Shown here piece after piece: positions 24,099-33,593 of a DNA stretch of 48,082 nucleotides. Every line of letters begins with the position of its first letter. The first letter of the stretch is position 1. The DNA lies in assembly GCA_021324935.1 (NCBI GenBank), contig JAJPIE010000084.1, forward strand, positions 1 through 48,082. Direction: 5' to 3'. The position numbers were made by a program, and so were the translations under genes. The notes under the pieces were generated by a model. It searched no databases, was not told where the DNA came from, and saw only the letters and a program-made list of their open reading frames with translations. Source of the stretch: Acidobacteriota bacterium. Its GTDB lineage: Bacteria; Acidobacteriota; Terriglobia; Acidiferrales; UBA7541.

Positions 24099-26510
24099 TT
24101 ACGACTTCGCTTGCCCATGCAAAATCTCTCTCACCGTCCGCAGCATCGCCGACCGGCTGAACGGTTTCGTCATCAGCCGCACCGAAGGATCTGCGTTCGC
24201 CATCTCCGTCGCCGCATGCTCGCTGTAGCCGGACATAAACACAACCGTCAGCCCCGGATACTCTCGCTGCATCCGCTCCGCAAGCTCCTGGCCGGTCATC
24301 CCTGGCATCACCATGTCGGTCACCAGCAGGTCAATCTTGCCGCTGTGCCGCGCGGCCAGCTCGATGGCTTCTTTTCCGTTCTTGGCCTCGATCACCGTGT
24401 AGCCGCCGGACTCCAGAAACTCGCGAGCAATTTCCCGCACGTCCTGCTCGTCTTCGCTCAGCAGCACCGTCTCGGTACCCGCGGGCACTTCCGCACTCGG
24501 CTTCTGCGAATTCACTGGAACTTGCTTGCCATCCACGTGCGGCAGATAAATCTTGAAAGAAGTTCCTTTTCCCAGTTCGCTGTAAACCCAGATAAAACCG
24601 CCGCTCTGTTTCACGATTCCGTACACGGTCGCCAATCCGAGTCCTGTGCCTTTGCCCTTTTCTTTCGTTGTGAAGAACGGCTCAAAGATGTGCGCCTGCG
24701 TCTCCTCATCCATCCCCGTGCCGGTGTCCGTCACATCCATCAGAACGTAGGCGCCGGGCTTCATAATCGGGGTCAGAGAGTTGTAGGACTGTTCTACTTC
24801 GCACATCCGCGTTTCAATAATCAGTTTTCCTCCGTTGGGCATGGCGTCGCGCGCGTTCACCGCCAGATTCATGATCACCTGTTCCATCTGGCTGGCGTCC
24901 GCGCGTATGCTGCCCAAGTGCTCGTCCATCCGTAATATCAGTTCGATATCTTCGCCGATCAGCCGCGGCAGCAGCTTGCCCATCTCCTCCACTACGGAAT
25001 TCAGATTGATAATTTGCGGCTGCAGAACCTGCAACCGGCTGAACGCCAGCAATTGCCGCGTCAGCGTGGTCGCTCGATCCGCGGAGCGGTCGATCTGTTC
25101 CACCTTTTTCGACAGCGCGTCCGAAGGAGCTAGCGCGTTCAGCAGGATCTCCGTGTGGCCTTTGATCACCATCAGCAGGTTGTTGAAATCGTGCGCAACT
25201 CCCCCTGCCAGGCGCCCCACCGCCTCCATCTTTTGCGCCTGCCGCAATTGCAGCTCCAGATGACGCCGCTCGCTGATGTCCTGCGCCACCACCAGCCGCA
25301 CGCGGCGCCCTGCATGGACCAGCTCATGCGAAATCAGCTCCACTTCAAACGTCTTGCCGTCCTTGCTCTGGTGCAGCCAGAAGCCATGCTCCTGCGTTTC
25401 CGCGGTCATCTCCCGCAGATACTCTCCCGCTTTTTCCCGATCCCCTTGCGGCAGGATTTCCAGAATCGTCATCCGCTCGAATTCGTCCTTCGAATATCCG
25501 TATTGGCCCACGGCCGCCTGGTTCACGCGGATGAAGCGCAGTGACTCCGCGTCGAAGAGCCAGGTCGGAATCGGGTTGCGCTCAAACAACAAGCTGAGCA
25601 CGGATTCGCTCTTGCGCAACTCTTCTTCCGCGCGGCGTCGCTCAATCGCCAAAGCGATGTGTCCGCCCACCGAATCCAAGAATTCCAGGTCCCGCTGGTC
25701 GTACGCATTCTCGTTCTGATAGTGCTGCACCACCAGCACGCCAATCGTCGCCGTCGGGGTCTTCAACGGCACGCCGAGCCATGCTGGCGAAGGCGAGCCA
25801 ACAAGTTCCACTTCTCCCTGCGCCGCCAGCCGGTCGAAAACCGTTTGCGGGATCAACATTGCTTTGCCAGTGCGAAACACGTACGCCGTGCAGCTTCGAT
25901 CGACTTTCTGCGGCGGCGGCGCGCTGTCATATTCGTCCGCAAAAAAAGGAAACTCGAATACGTCCCCTTCCACATTGTGCAGTGCCACGAAACAGTTTTC
26001 CGCCGACAGCACCCGCTTCAGCGCTTCATGAATGCGCGTCAATAGCTGGTCCAGTTTAGCGGTCTGGTTCAGCGCGTGGACAATCTCCGAAATCACCTGC
26101 CGCTCGGATTCCATCCGGTGCAGATCAGTCACATCCAGCCCGTGCAGCAGAATGCCCTCCAGCCCCGGTTCGTTCAGCCGGCTGCGGCAGGTCATTTCGA
26201 ACCACCGCCACGAACTGTCGCGGGTGCGCACCCGGCAAACCACCGTAACCGGCGCCCCGTTTTCCGCGATCACCTGCTTCAAGGTGTTTCGTACGTACGC
26301 CACGTCGCTCGCGTGCACCAGCGCGTGAAAGCTCCGCCCGATCAGCTCTTCCGAGCGGTATCCAAGGCTGATTTGAAATGTGGCGTTTGCAAATTGCAGC
26401 GTGCCATCCAGTCCCAGGATGGCGATGACTTCTTTCGCGGAATCAAGCAAAGACGCTAGATGAGCGGTCCCAAGGGTTAATCCGGGGTCCGTGACCATTC
26501 TCTGAGCCAT
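24099..26510 (-). CDS. Hybrid sensor histidine kinase (PAS-GAF-PAS-HK-receiver)
   Basis: The protein has 803 aa. The order is PAS (about 15-130), a GAF domain (about 140-290), a second PAS (about 300-415), a HisKA domain with GGVAHDFNNLLMVIKG (phospho-His440), a HATPase_c domain with N box NLAVNARDAMPNGG, DTGTGMD, FFTTKEKGKGTGLGL, and a C-terminal receiver (SEDE, Asp732 in VTDMVMPGMTG, Lys in MTKPF). No membrane segment is seen, so it is cytosolic. It is a single-gene unit on the minus strand. The internal receiver means it probably feeds a phosphorelay through an HPt or DHp protein, perhaps encoded elsewhere. ATG 26510 or ATG 26498 can serve as the start; neither has a clear ribosome site. 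Confidence 0.93.
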   Translation of the reverse strand: MAQRMVTDPGLTLGTAHLASLLDSAKEVIAILGLDGTLQFANATFQISLGYRSEELIGRSFHALVHASDVAYVRNTLKQVIAENGAPVTVVCRVRTRDSSWRWFEMTCRSRLNEPGLEGILLHGLDVTDLHRMESERQVISEIVHALNQTAKLDQLLTRIHEALKRVLSAENCFVALHNVEGDVFEFPFFADEYDSAPPPQKVDRSCTAYVFRTGKAMLIPQTVFDRLAAQGEVELVGSPSPAWLGVPLKTPTATIGVLVVQHYQNENAYDQRDLEFLDSVGGHIALAIERRRAEEELRKSESVLSLLFERNPIPTWLFDAESLRFIRVNQAAVGQYGYSKDEFERMTILEILPQGDREKAGEYLREMTAETQEHGFWLHQSKDGKTFEVELISHELVHAGRRVRLVVAQDISERRHLELQLRQAQKMEAVGRLAGGVAHDFNNLLMVIKGHTEILLNALAPSDALSKKVEQIDRSADRATTLTRQLLAFSRLQVLQPQIINLNSVVEEMGKLLPRLIGEDIELILRMDEHLGSIRADASQMEQVIMNLAVNARDAMPNGGKLIIETRMCEVEQSYNSLTPIMKPGAYVLMDVTDTGTGMDEETQAHIFEPFFTTKEKGKGTGLGLATVYGIVKQSGGFIWVYSELGKGTSFKIYLPHVDGKQVPVNSQKPSAEVPAGTETVLLSEDEQDVREIAREFLESGGYTVIEAKNGKEAIELAARHSGKIDLLVTDMVMPGMTGQELAERMQREYPGLTVVFMSGYSEHAATEMANADPSVRLMTKPFSRSAMLRTVREILHGQAKS

Positions 26511-26906
26511 GTAGTTGTCGCTTCATTCGCCGGAGCGCGCGCACCGTTTCCGGCTGGACTTTCGGAAGCCTCCAAAGGTCGAGCTGCAACAACACTGCGC
26601 TTGCTTGAAAAGATCTTACTTTCCAACAGTAAGACAATCTCTTGCGCACCGTAAACCTGCCCGATTGGTCGCGTAGCCAATGAATGACTGTACTAAAGGA
26701 CAGTTTCACTCCCGCCCGTTTGCCCGTGACGGAGCCGTTGATTTGGCGGATTGCGGATAAAGCTGCTCGGCGCAGGGGTCGGAGCTTTAGCTCCGGCATC
26801 GGTGCCTGGCAATCACCCAGGCTTTAGCCCCTGAGGAAATGGCGTACTCCCACCCATTCCTATTTGTGAGATAACTAGATAACTTCTAATCATCCATGGA
26901 GGCTCC
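26511..26906. other. Intergenic region (396 nt) with one two-hairpin repeat
   Basis: This divergent gap must hold promoters for the hybrid kinase (minus) and the DUF421 gene (plus). I see no strong promoter on either strand; a weak TCTAAT hexamer lies at 26885. The only clear structure is the repeat module at 26779-26838. Reading frames across the gap look like chance ones. Confidence 0.4.
26779..26838. repeat. Two-hairpin intergenic repeat module, copy 1
   Basis: The first hairpin is GGAGCTTTAGCTCC (26781-26794; 6-bp stem). After about 23 nt comes CAGGCTTTAGCCCCTGAGGAA. The same layout, hairpin then variable spacer then GGGCTTYAGCCCCTG-RRGRA, recurs in five other gaps of this window. Confidence 0.65.
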
Positions 26907-27494
26907 ATGCACGACATGTGGAAGGACATGTTCGTCATCACCCTGCCGATTCTCGAAAAAATCCTCCGGCCGGTGATCGTCTATTTTTTTCTGGTGGTGA
27001 TGCTGCGGCTCTCGGGAAAACGCGAACTCGTGCAGCTTAATCCATTCGACCTGGTGGTTCTGCTCACGCTTTCCAACACCGTGCAGAACGCCATCATCGG
27101 CGACGATAATTCCGTTTCCGGCGGCCTGCTCGGCGCCACTTCCCTGCTGGCGATCAACTATCTCGTTGTCCGTTTCCTCTACAAACACAAGAACCTCGAC
27201 CGTCTCGTCGAAGGCAAAGCCGATGTCCTGATTGAAAACGGGAAGATCTACCCCGAACGCTTGAAACGGGAGCTGATCACCATGGCCCAGCTCGAAGCGG
27301 CTGCCCACAAACAGGGGTTCCGCTCTCTCGCCGAAGTGGATCAATGCATTCTCGAACCCGGAGGCACGCTATCCTTCATCGCCCGCAAGCCCGACGTGGA
27401 CATGACTCGCCACCTCGAACTGCTCAAGCACATGGATGAACTCAAGGCAGAGATGGCCCTCCTTCGCGCCACCCGCCCGCCCTCTCCCGCCTAG
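26907..27494 (+). CDS. DUF421 family membrane protein (YetF-like)
   Basis: The 195-aa protein has three N-terminal membrane segments (about 20-35, 48-65, 72-92) containing VVMLRLSGKRE and FDLVVLLTLSNTVQNAI, the hallmark of DUF421. A cytosolic domain follows with ENGKIYPERLKRELITMAQLEAAAHKQGF, CILEPGGTLSFIARK. The C-terminal tail is helical. The biochemical function of the family is not established; links with membrane or spore physiology exist in Bacillus. The ATG is preceded by a GGAGG at 26898. It stands alone and converges on the DUF4337 gene. Confidence 0.9.
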   Translation: MHDMWKDMFVITLPILEKILRPVIVYFFLVVMLRLSGKRELVQLNPFDLVVLLTLSNTVQNAIIGDDNSVSGGLLGATSLLAINYLVVRFLYKHKNLDRLVEGKADVLIENGKIYPERLKRELITMAQLEAAAHKQGFRSLAEVDQCILEPGGTLSFIARKPDVDMTRHLELLKHMDELKAEMALLRATRPPSPA

Positions 27495-27591
27495 TTGGAT
27501 GGGGAACTACATCCATGCGACACCAGCACTCCGCCTGTGCCGCCGTTCTACTACGAAAGCCTTCAGCGCCAGAAATGCGCCACATGCGGCT

Positions 27592-28122
27592 CTAGTGCAC
27601 CATCAACCCGCCCGCTGCCACCGCCAATCCCAGGATTCCCACTAGAATCCCGGCGAACCAGAAAAATCTTTTCTTCGTCAGCAGCGTCAACGAACAAATA
27701 ATCAGCGCAATCTCCAGAATCACTTCCGCCGCGTCGTAGCGGTCCTCCCGCTTCGCCACCAGCGCCCGTTCGTTCTCCAATTCCTTCGCCTTCTCGCTGA
27801 CTTCGTCCTTTTCGCTTTCATAGCGTTCCACTTCCTTCAGATATTGCTCCCGCATCGCCTCCGTCTTCTCTTTGTCCAATGGAGCAACCGTTCCCAAAAT
27901 GTCCGCCACCGCCTGCATTTCGTGCAGCCGGATGTTCTTCGCCTGGTAATACGCCCATTGGTCGCTCGCCTGCGTCTGCAGCAGCAATTCCTCCGTCGAG
28001 GCGCGGTGCCCTAGCAATGTTGCCATCGCTACCAGCACCGCCAGGATCGCCATCGTTACCGCGACGGGCAAGGTGCCTTGCTCCCCGCCGTGTTCCTCGG
28101 CTCCTTCCATTACTTCATGCAT
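27592..28122 (-). CDS. DUF4337-like membrane protein
   Basis: The 176-aa protein has an N-terminal membrane helix (about 20-36, VAVTMAILAVLVAMATLLG), a conserved-looking QASDQWAYYQAKNIRLHE stretch, and a long Glu/Lys-rich coiled coil (about 85-125). Two membrane helices close to the C-terminus follow (about 130-148 and 152-172). This arrangement matches DUF4337 proteins, whose function is unknown. It lies 50 nt after hemL on the same strand and may be read through from it, but there is no functional tie to heme that I can see. Confidence 0.8.
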   Translation of the reverse strand: MHEVMEGAEEHGGEQGTLPVAVTMAILAVLVAMATLLGHRASTEELLLQTQASDQWAYYQAKNIRLHEMQAVADILGTVAPLDKEKTEAMREQYLKEVERYESEKDEVSEKAKELENERALVAKREDRYDAAEVILEIALIICSLTLLTKKRFFWFAGILVGILGLAVAAGGLMVH

Positions 28123-28172
28123 ACACGCATCCCCCCGGTGTATTTCTGTCAGCTGTTAGCTTGGAGTTTTCA

Positions 28173-29489
28173 TTACGCCGCGAGCGATTTTAGCACTTCT
28201 TGCGCTGTCGCTATGGTGCGGTCAATGTCAGCCGGCGTGTGGTTCGCGGAAACAAACGCCGCTTCAAATTGCGAGGGTGCCAGGAAAATCCCGCGATTCA
28301 GCATTTCGCGGAAGTAGCGGGCATAGACCTTCGTGTCGGAGCGCTTCGCTCCGGTGTAATCCGCCACCGGCTCCGGCGCAAAGAAAACCGTCGAGAGTGA
28401 GCCGATGCTGTTCACCTGAGCTGCGATTCCCGCACCTGCCAGCGCGTTCTTCAGTCCGTGCACCAGCTTCTTCGCATTCGCGGCGATATTCTCATAAATT
28501 CCGGGCTTCGCCAATTCCTTCAGTGTGGCAATCCCCGCGCTCATCGCCAGCGGATTCCCGGCCAGCGTGCCTGCCTGATACACCGGCCCCAGCGGAGCCA
28601 CGTTATTCATCAGCTCCGCGCTTCCGCCATACGCCGCCACCGGCACGCCTCCTCCGATGATTTTCCCCATCGTCGTCAGGTCGCCTTGCACACCCAGCAG
28701 CGTTTGCGCCGATCCGTTCTGCAACCTGAACCCCGTAATCACCTCGTCGATAATCAGCAACGCGCCATGTTTCTTCGTCAGTTCGCGCAAGCCTTGCAGA
28801 AATCCTTCCTTCGGCAGCACCACGCCCATATTTGCCGCAATCGGCTCCACGATCACCGCGGCGATTTTCTCCTTCTGCTCCGAAAACACTTTCTCCACGC
28901 CAGCAAGATCGTTATACGGCACGTTGATCGTCAGCGCCGCCAGCGCCTGTGGAACTCCTGGACACTCCGCAATCCCCAGCGTCGCCAGCCCCGAACCCGC
29001 CTGCGACAAAAAGCTGTCCGCATGTCCGTGATAGCAGCCCTCGAACTTAATGATCAGGTCGCGTTTGGTCACCCCGCGTGCCAGGCGCACCGCGCTCATC
29101 GTCGCTTCGGTTCCGCTCGAAACAAATCTCACTTTTTCGAGGAATGGGATCGCTTTGGTGATCAGCGTCGCAAGTTCCAGTTCGAGTTCCGTCGTCACGC
29201 CGAAGCTCGTTCCCCGCCCCGCCTGCTCCGCGATCGCCTTCGTCACCGCTGGATGTGCGTGCCCCAGCAGCATGGCGCCCCACGAACACACGTAATCCAG
29301 CAATGGATTCCCGTCCGCGTCGTACAAATACTGCCCGCTTCCACGTTCGATGATCAGTGGCTCGCCGCCCACCGACCGAAACGCTCGCACGGGGCTATTC
29401 ACCCCGCCGACCAGCACCTTCTCGGCCTTCTCGAAAATCTCCCGCGAACGCTTCCGTTCGGGTTTCACCTGCGCCTGTGTCGCACTCAT
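28173..29489 (-). CDS. hemL: Glutamate-1-semialdehyde 2,1-aminomutase
   Basis: The 438-aa PLP enzyme converts glutamate-1-semialdehyde to 5-aminolevulinate in the C5 heme pathway. The family pattern is clear: VGGVNSPVRAF near the start, SSGTEATMSAVRLARG, CYHGHAD, EPIAANMG, IDEVITGFR, and PLP-binding Lys276 in TTMGKIIGGG. The ATG at 29489 has AAAGG upstream and is preferred over an in-frame GTG five codons earlier. It is separated from hemB by 80 nt containing hairpin repeats, so it may have partly separate expression. It provides the step after HemA, which is encoded in the same gene set. Confidence 0.97.
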   Translation of the reverse strand: MSATQAQVKPERKRSREIFEKAEKVLVGGVNSPVRAFRSVGGEPLIIERGSGQYLYDADGNPLLDYVCSWGAMLLGHAHPAVTKAIAEQAGRGTSFGVTTELELELATLITKAIPFLEKVRFVSSGTEATMSAVRLARGVTKRDLIIKFEGCYHGHADSFLSQAGSGLATLGIAECPGVPQALAALTINVPYNDLAGVEKVFSEQKEKIAAVIVEPIAANMGVVLPKEGFLQGLRELTKKHGALLIIDEVITGFRLQNGSAQTLLGVQGDLTTMGKIIGGGVPVAAYGGSAELMNNVAPLGPVYQAGTLAGNPLAMSAGIATLKELAKPGIYENIAANAKKLVHGLKNALAGAGIAAQVNSIGSLSTVFFAPEPVADYTGAKRSDTKVYARYFREMLNRGIFLAPSQFEAAFVSANHTPADIDRTIATAQEVLKSLAA

Positions 29490-29512
29490 CGCCGCACCTT
29501 TCACCCACTCGC

Positions 29513-29562
29513 GGCCACCAGAGGTGGCCTATGTAGTGGCCGAACGTTAGATCGGCCACCCT
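29513..29562. repeat. Hairpin repeats between hemL and hemB
   Basis: GGCCACC-AGA-GGTGGCC (29513-29529) is followed by GTAGTGGCCGAACGTTAGATCGGCCAC (about 29533-29559; stem GTGGCCGA/TCGGCCAC). The second element recurs almost unchanged at about 45093-45119, more than 15 kb away. Lying inside the hem gene series, it may act as an mRNA processing or attenuation point. Confidence 0.6.
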
Positions 29563-29569
29563 TGCTTCT

Positions 29570-30544
29570 TCAATTCTTCAGCCACCGCGCCACGTCTTTC
29601 GCGTGGTACGTCAAAATCATGTCCGCGCCGGCGCGCTGAATCCCCGTCAGTATCTCCAGCGTCACGCGCTTCTCGTCGATCCACCCCTTCTGCGCCGCGG
29701 CCTTCACCATCGCGTATTCGCCGCTCACGTTATATGCGCCGAGCGGCACGTCAACCCGCTCGCGCACCGCTCGGATAATATCGAGATACGGCAGCGCCGG
29801 CTTCACCATCACCATGTCCGCGCCTTCCTCCAGATCCAGAGCCACTTCCTTGATTGCCTCGCGCGCGTTGGCGGGATCCATCTGGTAACTCCGCCGGTCG
29901 CCGGACTTTGGGGCGGAATCCGCCGCCTCGCGAAAGGGCCCGTAGAATCCCGAACAATACTTCACCGCATACGCCAGAATCGCCACATTTTCGAATTTGT
30001 GCCCGTCCAGCAGCGTGCGAATCGCCCCCACGCGCCCGTCCATCATGTCGGAAGGCGCGACGATGTCCGCGCCCGCACGCGCATGCGATAAAGCCTGCTG
30101 CGCCAGAATCTCCAGCGTTGGATCATTCAACACTTCTCCGTGCTCTACCACGCCGCAATGCCCGTGGTCCGTGTACTCGCACAGGCACACATCCGTAATC
30201 ACGAGCAGGCTCAGCTTCGCCGCCTTGATGGCTTCAATTGCGCGCTGCACCACGCCCGTTTTCGCCAGCGAACTTGCTCCCCGCGGATCCTTCGACTCCG
30301 GCAGGCCAAACAAAATCACCGCGGGAATCCCCAGTGATTCCACCTCGCGGCACTCTTCCACGATCTGATCCACTGACTGCTGGTAGACCCCCGGCATGGA
30401 TCCAACTTCCTTGCGCACGTTCATCCCGGGGCACACAAACATCGGATAGATAAATCCCGCCGTGGTAAGCCGAGTCTCGCGCACTAGTCCACGTAGCGCT
30501 TCGGTGCGGCGCAATCGTCTGGGCCGCTGGATTGGAAAACTCAT
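29570..30544 (-). CDS. hemB: Delta-aminolevulinic acid dehydratase (porphobilinogen synthase)
   Basis: The 324-aa enzyme condenses two 5-aminolevulinates to porphobilinogen. The zinc-type metal site is present: Cys120, Cys122 and Cys130 in DVCLCEYTDHGHCG. Schiff-base lysines are Lys195 (AYAVKYCSGFYGPFREA) and Lys248 (VMVKPALPYLD). The length is normal. The start ATG overlaps the hemD stop (ATGA), so it is translationally coupled. Confidence 0.97.
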   Translation of the reverse strand: MSFPIQRPRRLRRTEALRGLVRETRLTTAGFIYPMFVCPGMNVRKEVGSMPGVYQQSVDQIVEECREVESLGIPAVILFGLPESKDPRGASSLAKTGVVQRAIEAIKAAKLSLLVITDVCLCEYTDHGHCGVVEHGEVLNDPTLEILAQQALSHARAGADIVAPSDMMDGRVGAIRTLLDGHKFENVAILAYAVKYCSGFYGPFREAADSAPKSGDRRSYQMDPANAREAIKEVALDLEEGADMVMVKPALPYLDIIRAVRERVDVPLGAYNVSGEYAMVKAAAQKGWIDEKRVTLEILTGIQRAGADMILTYHAKDVARWLKN

Positions 30545-31368
30545 CGGTGTTTTGCTCCTGCGGGCTGAGCCTGCCCCGCCTTGCTGAAAAACTCCGCCAA
30601 CGTTGCGATTGACGCAGCAACCGTCGTGTCCGCCGCCACCAGCACGCGCTCGACGCCTTCCGCTTTCAATGCCCGCTCACTTACAGGCCCAATTGCCACG
30701 AAGACTGCCTGACGCCCAATTGCTCGAAATCGCTCCGTTCCCACGCTCTCGCGAAAGTTGCGCACCGCCGAAGGGCTGAAAAACAAAACCGCATCCGCCG
30801 GCCGCTTTGTCATCGCTTCCTCTAACTCTCCTGCTCCCGCCTCGGCGGCAACGGTTTTGTACGCGATGACTGCCGCGATATTTGCCCCGTGGCGCTCCAG
30901 TGCCGCAAGCAAATCTGGGTTCGCGCGATCGCTGCGCGGAACGAGGATGCGTTTCCCGCGCAATTCTCCAGCCAGTTCATCCGCCAGCGCTACCCCGGTG
31001 TGTCTTTTGGAAATGTACTCCACCGAGAGTCCAATCCCGCGCGCCGCTGCCGCCGTTGCCGGACCCACAGCCGCGATCTTCGCCGCTGCAAGGCTCTGCT
31101 TTGGCGGGATTTGCAGTGCGGCACAACGTTCCTGCAACGCCCGCACCGCGTTTTGGCTTGTGAAAAAGATCCAATCAAACCGTTGGCCCCCCCGCAAACA
31201 CCGATCAAGGTCGCTCGTATCCTCCGGCGTCGCAAACGCCACCAGCGGCGCCATCACTGCGTGCGCTCCAGCCTCGCGCAACGCTTCTAACAGCGATTGA
31301 CTTTGCTCCGCCGCGCGGGTCACTAACACGCGCTTTCCCGCCAGCGGCTTGGAGCCGGCATCACCCAC
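30541..31368 (-). CDS. hemD: Uroporphyrinogen-III synthase
   Basis: The 275-aa protein closes hydroxymethylbilane to uroporphyrinogen III with inversion of ring D. The HemD pattern is weak at sequence level but visible: KRVLVTRAAEQSQSLLEALREAGA, FDWIFFTSQNAVRAL, AAVGPATAAAARGIG, DAVLFFSPSAVRNF and VFVAIGPVSERAL. The start is taken as GTG 31368, which overlaps the hemC end by 8 nt and has GAGGTG upstream; no ATG fits. Position between hemC and hemB supports the call. Confidence 0.92.
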   Translation of the reverse strand: MGDAGSKPLAGKRVLVTRAAEQSQSLLEALREAGAHAVMAPLVAFATPEDTSDLDRCLRGGQRFDWIFFTSQNAVRALQERCAALQIPPKQSLAAAKIAAVGPATAAAARGIGLSVEYISKRHTGVALADELAGELRGKRILVPRSDRANPDLLAALERHGANIAAVIAYKTVAAEAGAGELEEAMTKRPADAVLFFSPSAVRNFRESVGTERFRAIGRQAVFVAIGPVSERALKAEGVERVLVAADTTVAASIATLAEFFSKAGQAQPAGAKHR

Positions 31369-32287
31369 GGGCGCGCTGCACCTCTTCCAGAATGCCTTTT
31401 GCGCCGCCGTCCGCCAGCACCCGCGCCAAATGCTGTCCCAACTCGGCGGCTTGCTCCGGCGGCGCCGCCGCGCGCTCCCGCACATACTGCGTCCCGTCCA
31501 CCGAACAAACCACCGCTTCCATCACCAATTCGCCGCGTTCCAGCCGCGCCCACGCCCCCAGCGGCACCTGGCAACCGCCCTGCAACGCCGCCAGCAGCGC
31601 GCGTTCCGCGATGATTGCCGTCCGCGTCTCCGGATCGTCCAATTTCCCCAGAATCTCCGTCGTCTCCTGATCCTTCAATCGCGATTCAATCGCTATCGCA
31701 CCCTGCCCCACGGCCGGCAGCGAGATATCCGTCGAAAGCGCTTCGGTAATCTTTCCGGCCCAGCCCAGACGGTCCAATCCTGCCTTCGAAAGCACAATCG
31801 CGTCGTACTCGCCGCTCTCCACCTTGCGCAGCCGCGTATCGACGTTGCCGCGCAGTTCGCGCAAATCCAGATCCGGCCGGTAATATCGCAATTGCGCCTG
31901 CCGCCGCAAACTGCTCGTCCCCACGCGCGCGCCTTGCCTTAAATTCGCCAGCGGGGTCCCCGCGTGAGACACCACGCAATCCCTCACGTCGTCGCGCCGG
32001 CAAACCGCCGGAAAATGCAGGCGGCTCGGCGTGTCCGTGGGAATGTCCTTCACGCTGTGCACGGCAATATCGACGCTCTCATCCAGCAGCGCCTCTTCCA
32101 GTTCCTTGATGAAAATGCCCTTCCCGCCGAGCTGCGTCAGCGGGGCCTGCTGCATCTTGTCGCCGGAGGTTTTGATAATGATGATCTCCGCTTCCATTCC
32201 GGCTACCTGAAACAACTGCTTGCGCACGAATTCCGCCTGCCAGCGCGCCAGGATGCTTCCTCTTGAACCAATTCGCAGGGGCTTCAC
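31361..32287 (-). CDS. hemC: Porphobilinogen deaminase (hydroxymethylbilane synthase)
   Basis: The 308-aa enzyme links four porphobilinogens into hydroxymethylbilane. It shows the full family pattern: RIGSRGSILARWQA, GGKGIFIKELEEALL, AVHSVKDIPT (catalytic Asp81), VGTSSLRRQAQL, RGNVDTRLRK and the dipyrromethane-cofactor Cys239 in LQGGCQVPLGA. The start is GTG, overlapping the hemA stop (GTGA). Confidence 0.97.
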   Translation of the reverse strand: MKPLRIGSRGSILARWQAEFVRKQLFQVAGMEAEIIIIKTSGDKMQQAPLTQLGGKGIFIKELEEALLDESVDIAVHSVKDIPTDTPSRLHFPAVCRRDDVRDCVVSHAGTPLANLRQGARVGTSSLRRQAQLRYYRPDLDLRELRGNVDTRLRKVESGEYDAIVLSKAGLDRLGWAGKITEALSTDISLPAVGQGAIAIESRLKDQETTEILGKLDDPETRTAIIAERALLAALQGGCQVPLGAWARLERGELVMEAVVCSVDGTQYVRERAAAPPEQAAELGQHLARVLADGGAKGILEEVQRARG

Positions 32288-33561
32288 GATTTCTCCCGGT
32301 CATGCAAGAACAAATCTCGAATCGCTTCCACGTTCTGAATCTTGCGGCTCACTTGCTTCTCCGCGCGCAATCTCTCCGCGGGATGCAGCAGCAGCTCCTC
32401 GATCAGATCGTCCATCATGGCCCCAATCCGCTCGCGGTCTTCCGCGTTGAAGTGATTCATCCCTGCCAGCCGCTCCGCCAGGAAATGTGCGCGCCGCTGT
32501 TTCATGTTCCCGCGCAGGGTGTCCAGCACGCCGGTCAACTCCACGCTCGCCTGCCAGGAGATGAATTTTGCCACATGATCTTCCACCAGCGCTTCCGCTT
32601 TCGGCACTTCGCTCTCCCGTGCCTCGCGGTTCTGTTTCACGATCTCCGTTAGATCTTCCATCGAGTACAAATACACGTTATAGATGTCTCCCACCGATGG
32701 ATCGACGTTCCGCGGCATGCCCAGGTCCATCAGGAACAGCGCCCGGTTCTGCCGCGAAGCCATCGCCTTTTCCACCATGGGCTTGGTCACCAGGTAATCC
32801 TGCACGCCCACGGCGGACACAATCACGTCCGGAAACTTCAGCGAAGTGTCCCACTCCCCCCAGTTCAGCACCTCTCCGCCGTACTGCTTCGCAAACTCCT
32901 CGGCCTTCTCGCGCGACCGGTTCATCAAATACAAGCGCTTGATCTTGCGGTCATGAAGTTGCGAGACCACCTGCTCGCTGATTGTGCCCGCGCCCAGCAC
33001 CAGCGCGCTCCGCTCGTTCAACTTGCCGAAAATGCGTTCCGCCAACTTCATTCCCGCCGAAGCCACGCCCATCGGCCGCGTGCCGAGTTCCGTCTCCGCC
33101 CGCACGCGTTTCCCGATTTCCAGCGCCGCCTGGAACAATCGGTTCAGGACCGGCCCGGTCACATGCTGCTCATGCGCCTTCAAATACGCGTCCCGTACCT
33201 GCCCCAGAATCTCCGCCTCGCCCAACAGCATCGATTCCAGCCCCGCCGACACGCGGAACAAATGCCGCACCGCATCATGGTCATAGTGGTGATAGAGCGA
33301 AGGAGTCAGCTTTTCCGGCTGCACTTCATGAAAACTGCTCCAGAACGACCTGAGCGCCGCCGCCGATTTCCGGTTTGCGCTCGGATGCACGCCATACACT
33401 TCACTCCGGTTGCATGTCGAAAGCACCAGCGTCTCTTCCAGAATTCCCCGTGCCTTCAGCTCCTCCGCGGCCCGCTGCGCCTGGTCGCCGGAAAACGACA
33501 CCTTCTCCCGCACCTCAACAGGCGCTGTCCGGTAGTTCAGGCCAACAAGGACAATTTCCAT
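32284..33561 (-). CDS. hemA: Glutamyl-tRNA reductase
   Basis: The 425-aa enzyme reduces glutamyl-tRNA to glutamate-1-semialdehyde, the committed step of the C5 route. Catalytic Cys50 lies in VLSTCNRSEVYGV. Next are GLESMLLGEAEILGQVRDAY, the NADPH-binding ALVLGAGTISEQVV (about 185-198), DLGMPRNVDP and a C-terminal dimerisation helix region. The ATG is clear. It is 33 nt downstream of the CcsA/HemX-like gene. In many bacteria HemA abundance is controlled by heme and by HemX-type partners, which fits this neighbour. Confidence 0.97.
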   Translation of the reverse strand: MEIVLVGLNYRTAPVEVREKVSFSGDQAQRAAEELKARGILEETLVLSTCNRSEVYGVHPSANRKSAAALRSFWSSFHEVQPEKLTPSLYHHYDHDAVRHLFRVSAGLESMLLGEAEILGQVRDAYLKAHEQHVTGPVLNRLFQAALEIGKRVRAETELGTRPMGVASAGMKLAERIFGKLNERSALVLGAGTISEQVVSQLHDRKIKRLYLMNRSREKAEEFAKQYGGEVLNWGEWDTSLKFPDVIVSAVGVQDYLVTKPMVEKAMASRQNRALFLMDLGMPRNVDPSVGDIYNVYLYSMEDLTEIVKQNREARESEVPKAEALVEDHVAKFISWQASVELTGVLDTLRGNMKQRRAHFLAERLAGMNHFNAEDRERIGAMMDDLIEELLLHPAERLRAEKQVSRKIQNVEAIRDLFLHDREKS

Positions 33562-33593
33562 ACCGCGCGATCCGCGCTCCTAAAAATGCCACC

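Noticed and set aside
26443..26799. Minus-strand frame of 118 codons upstream of the hybrid kinase
   Set aside because: No domain, untypical codon use and it spans a hairpin repeat, so it is likely chance.
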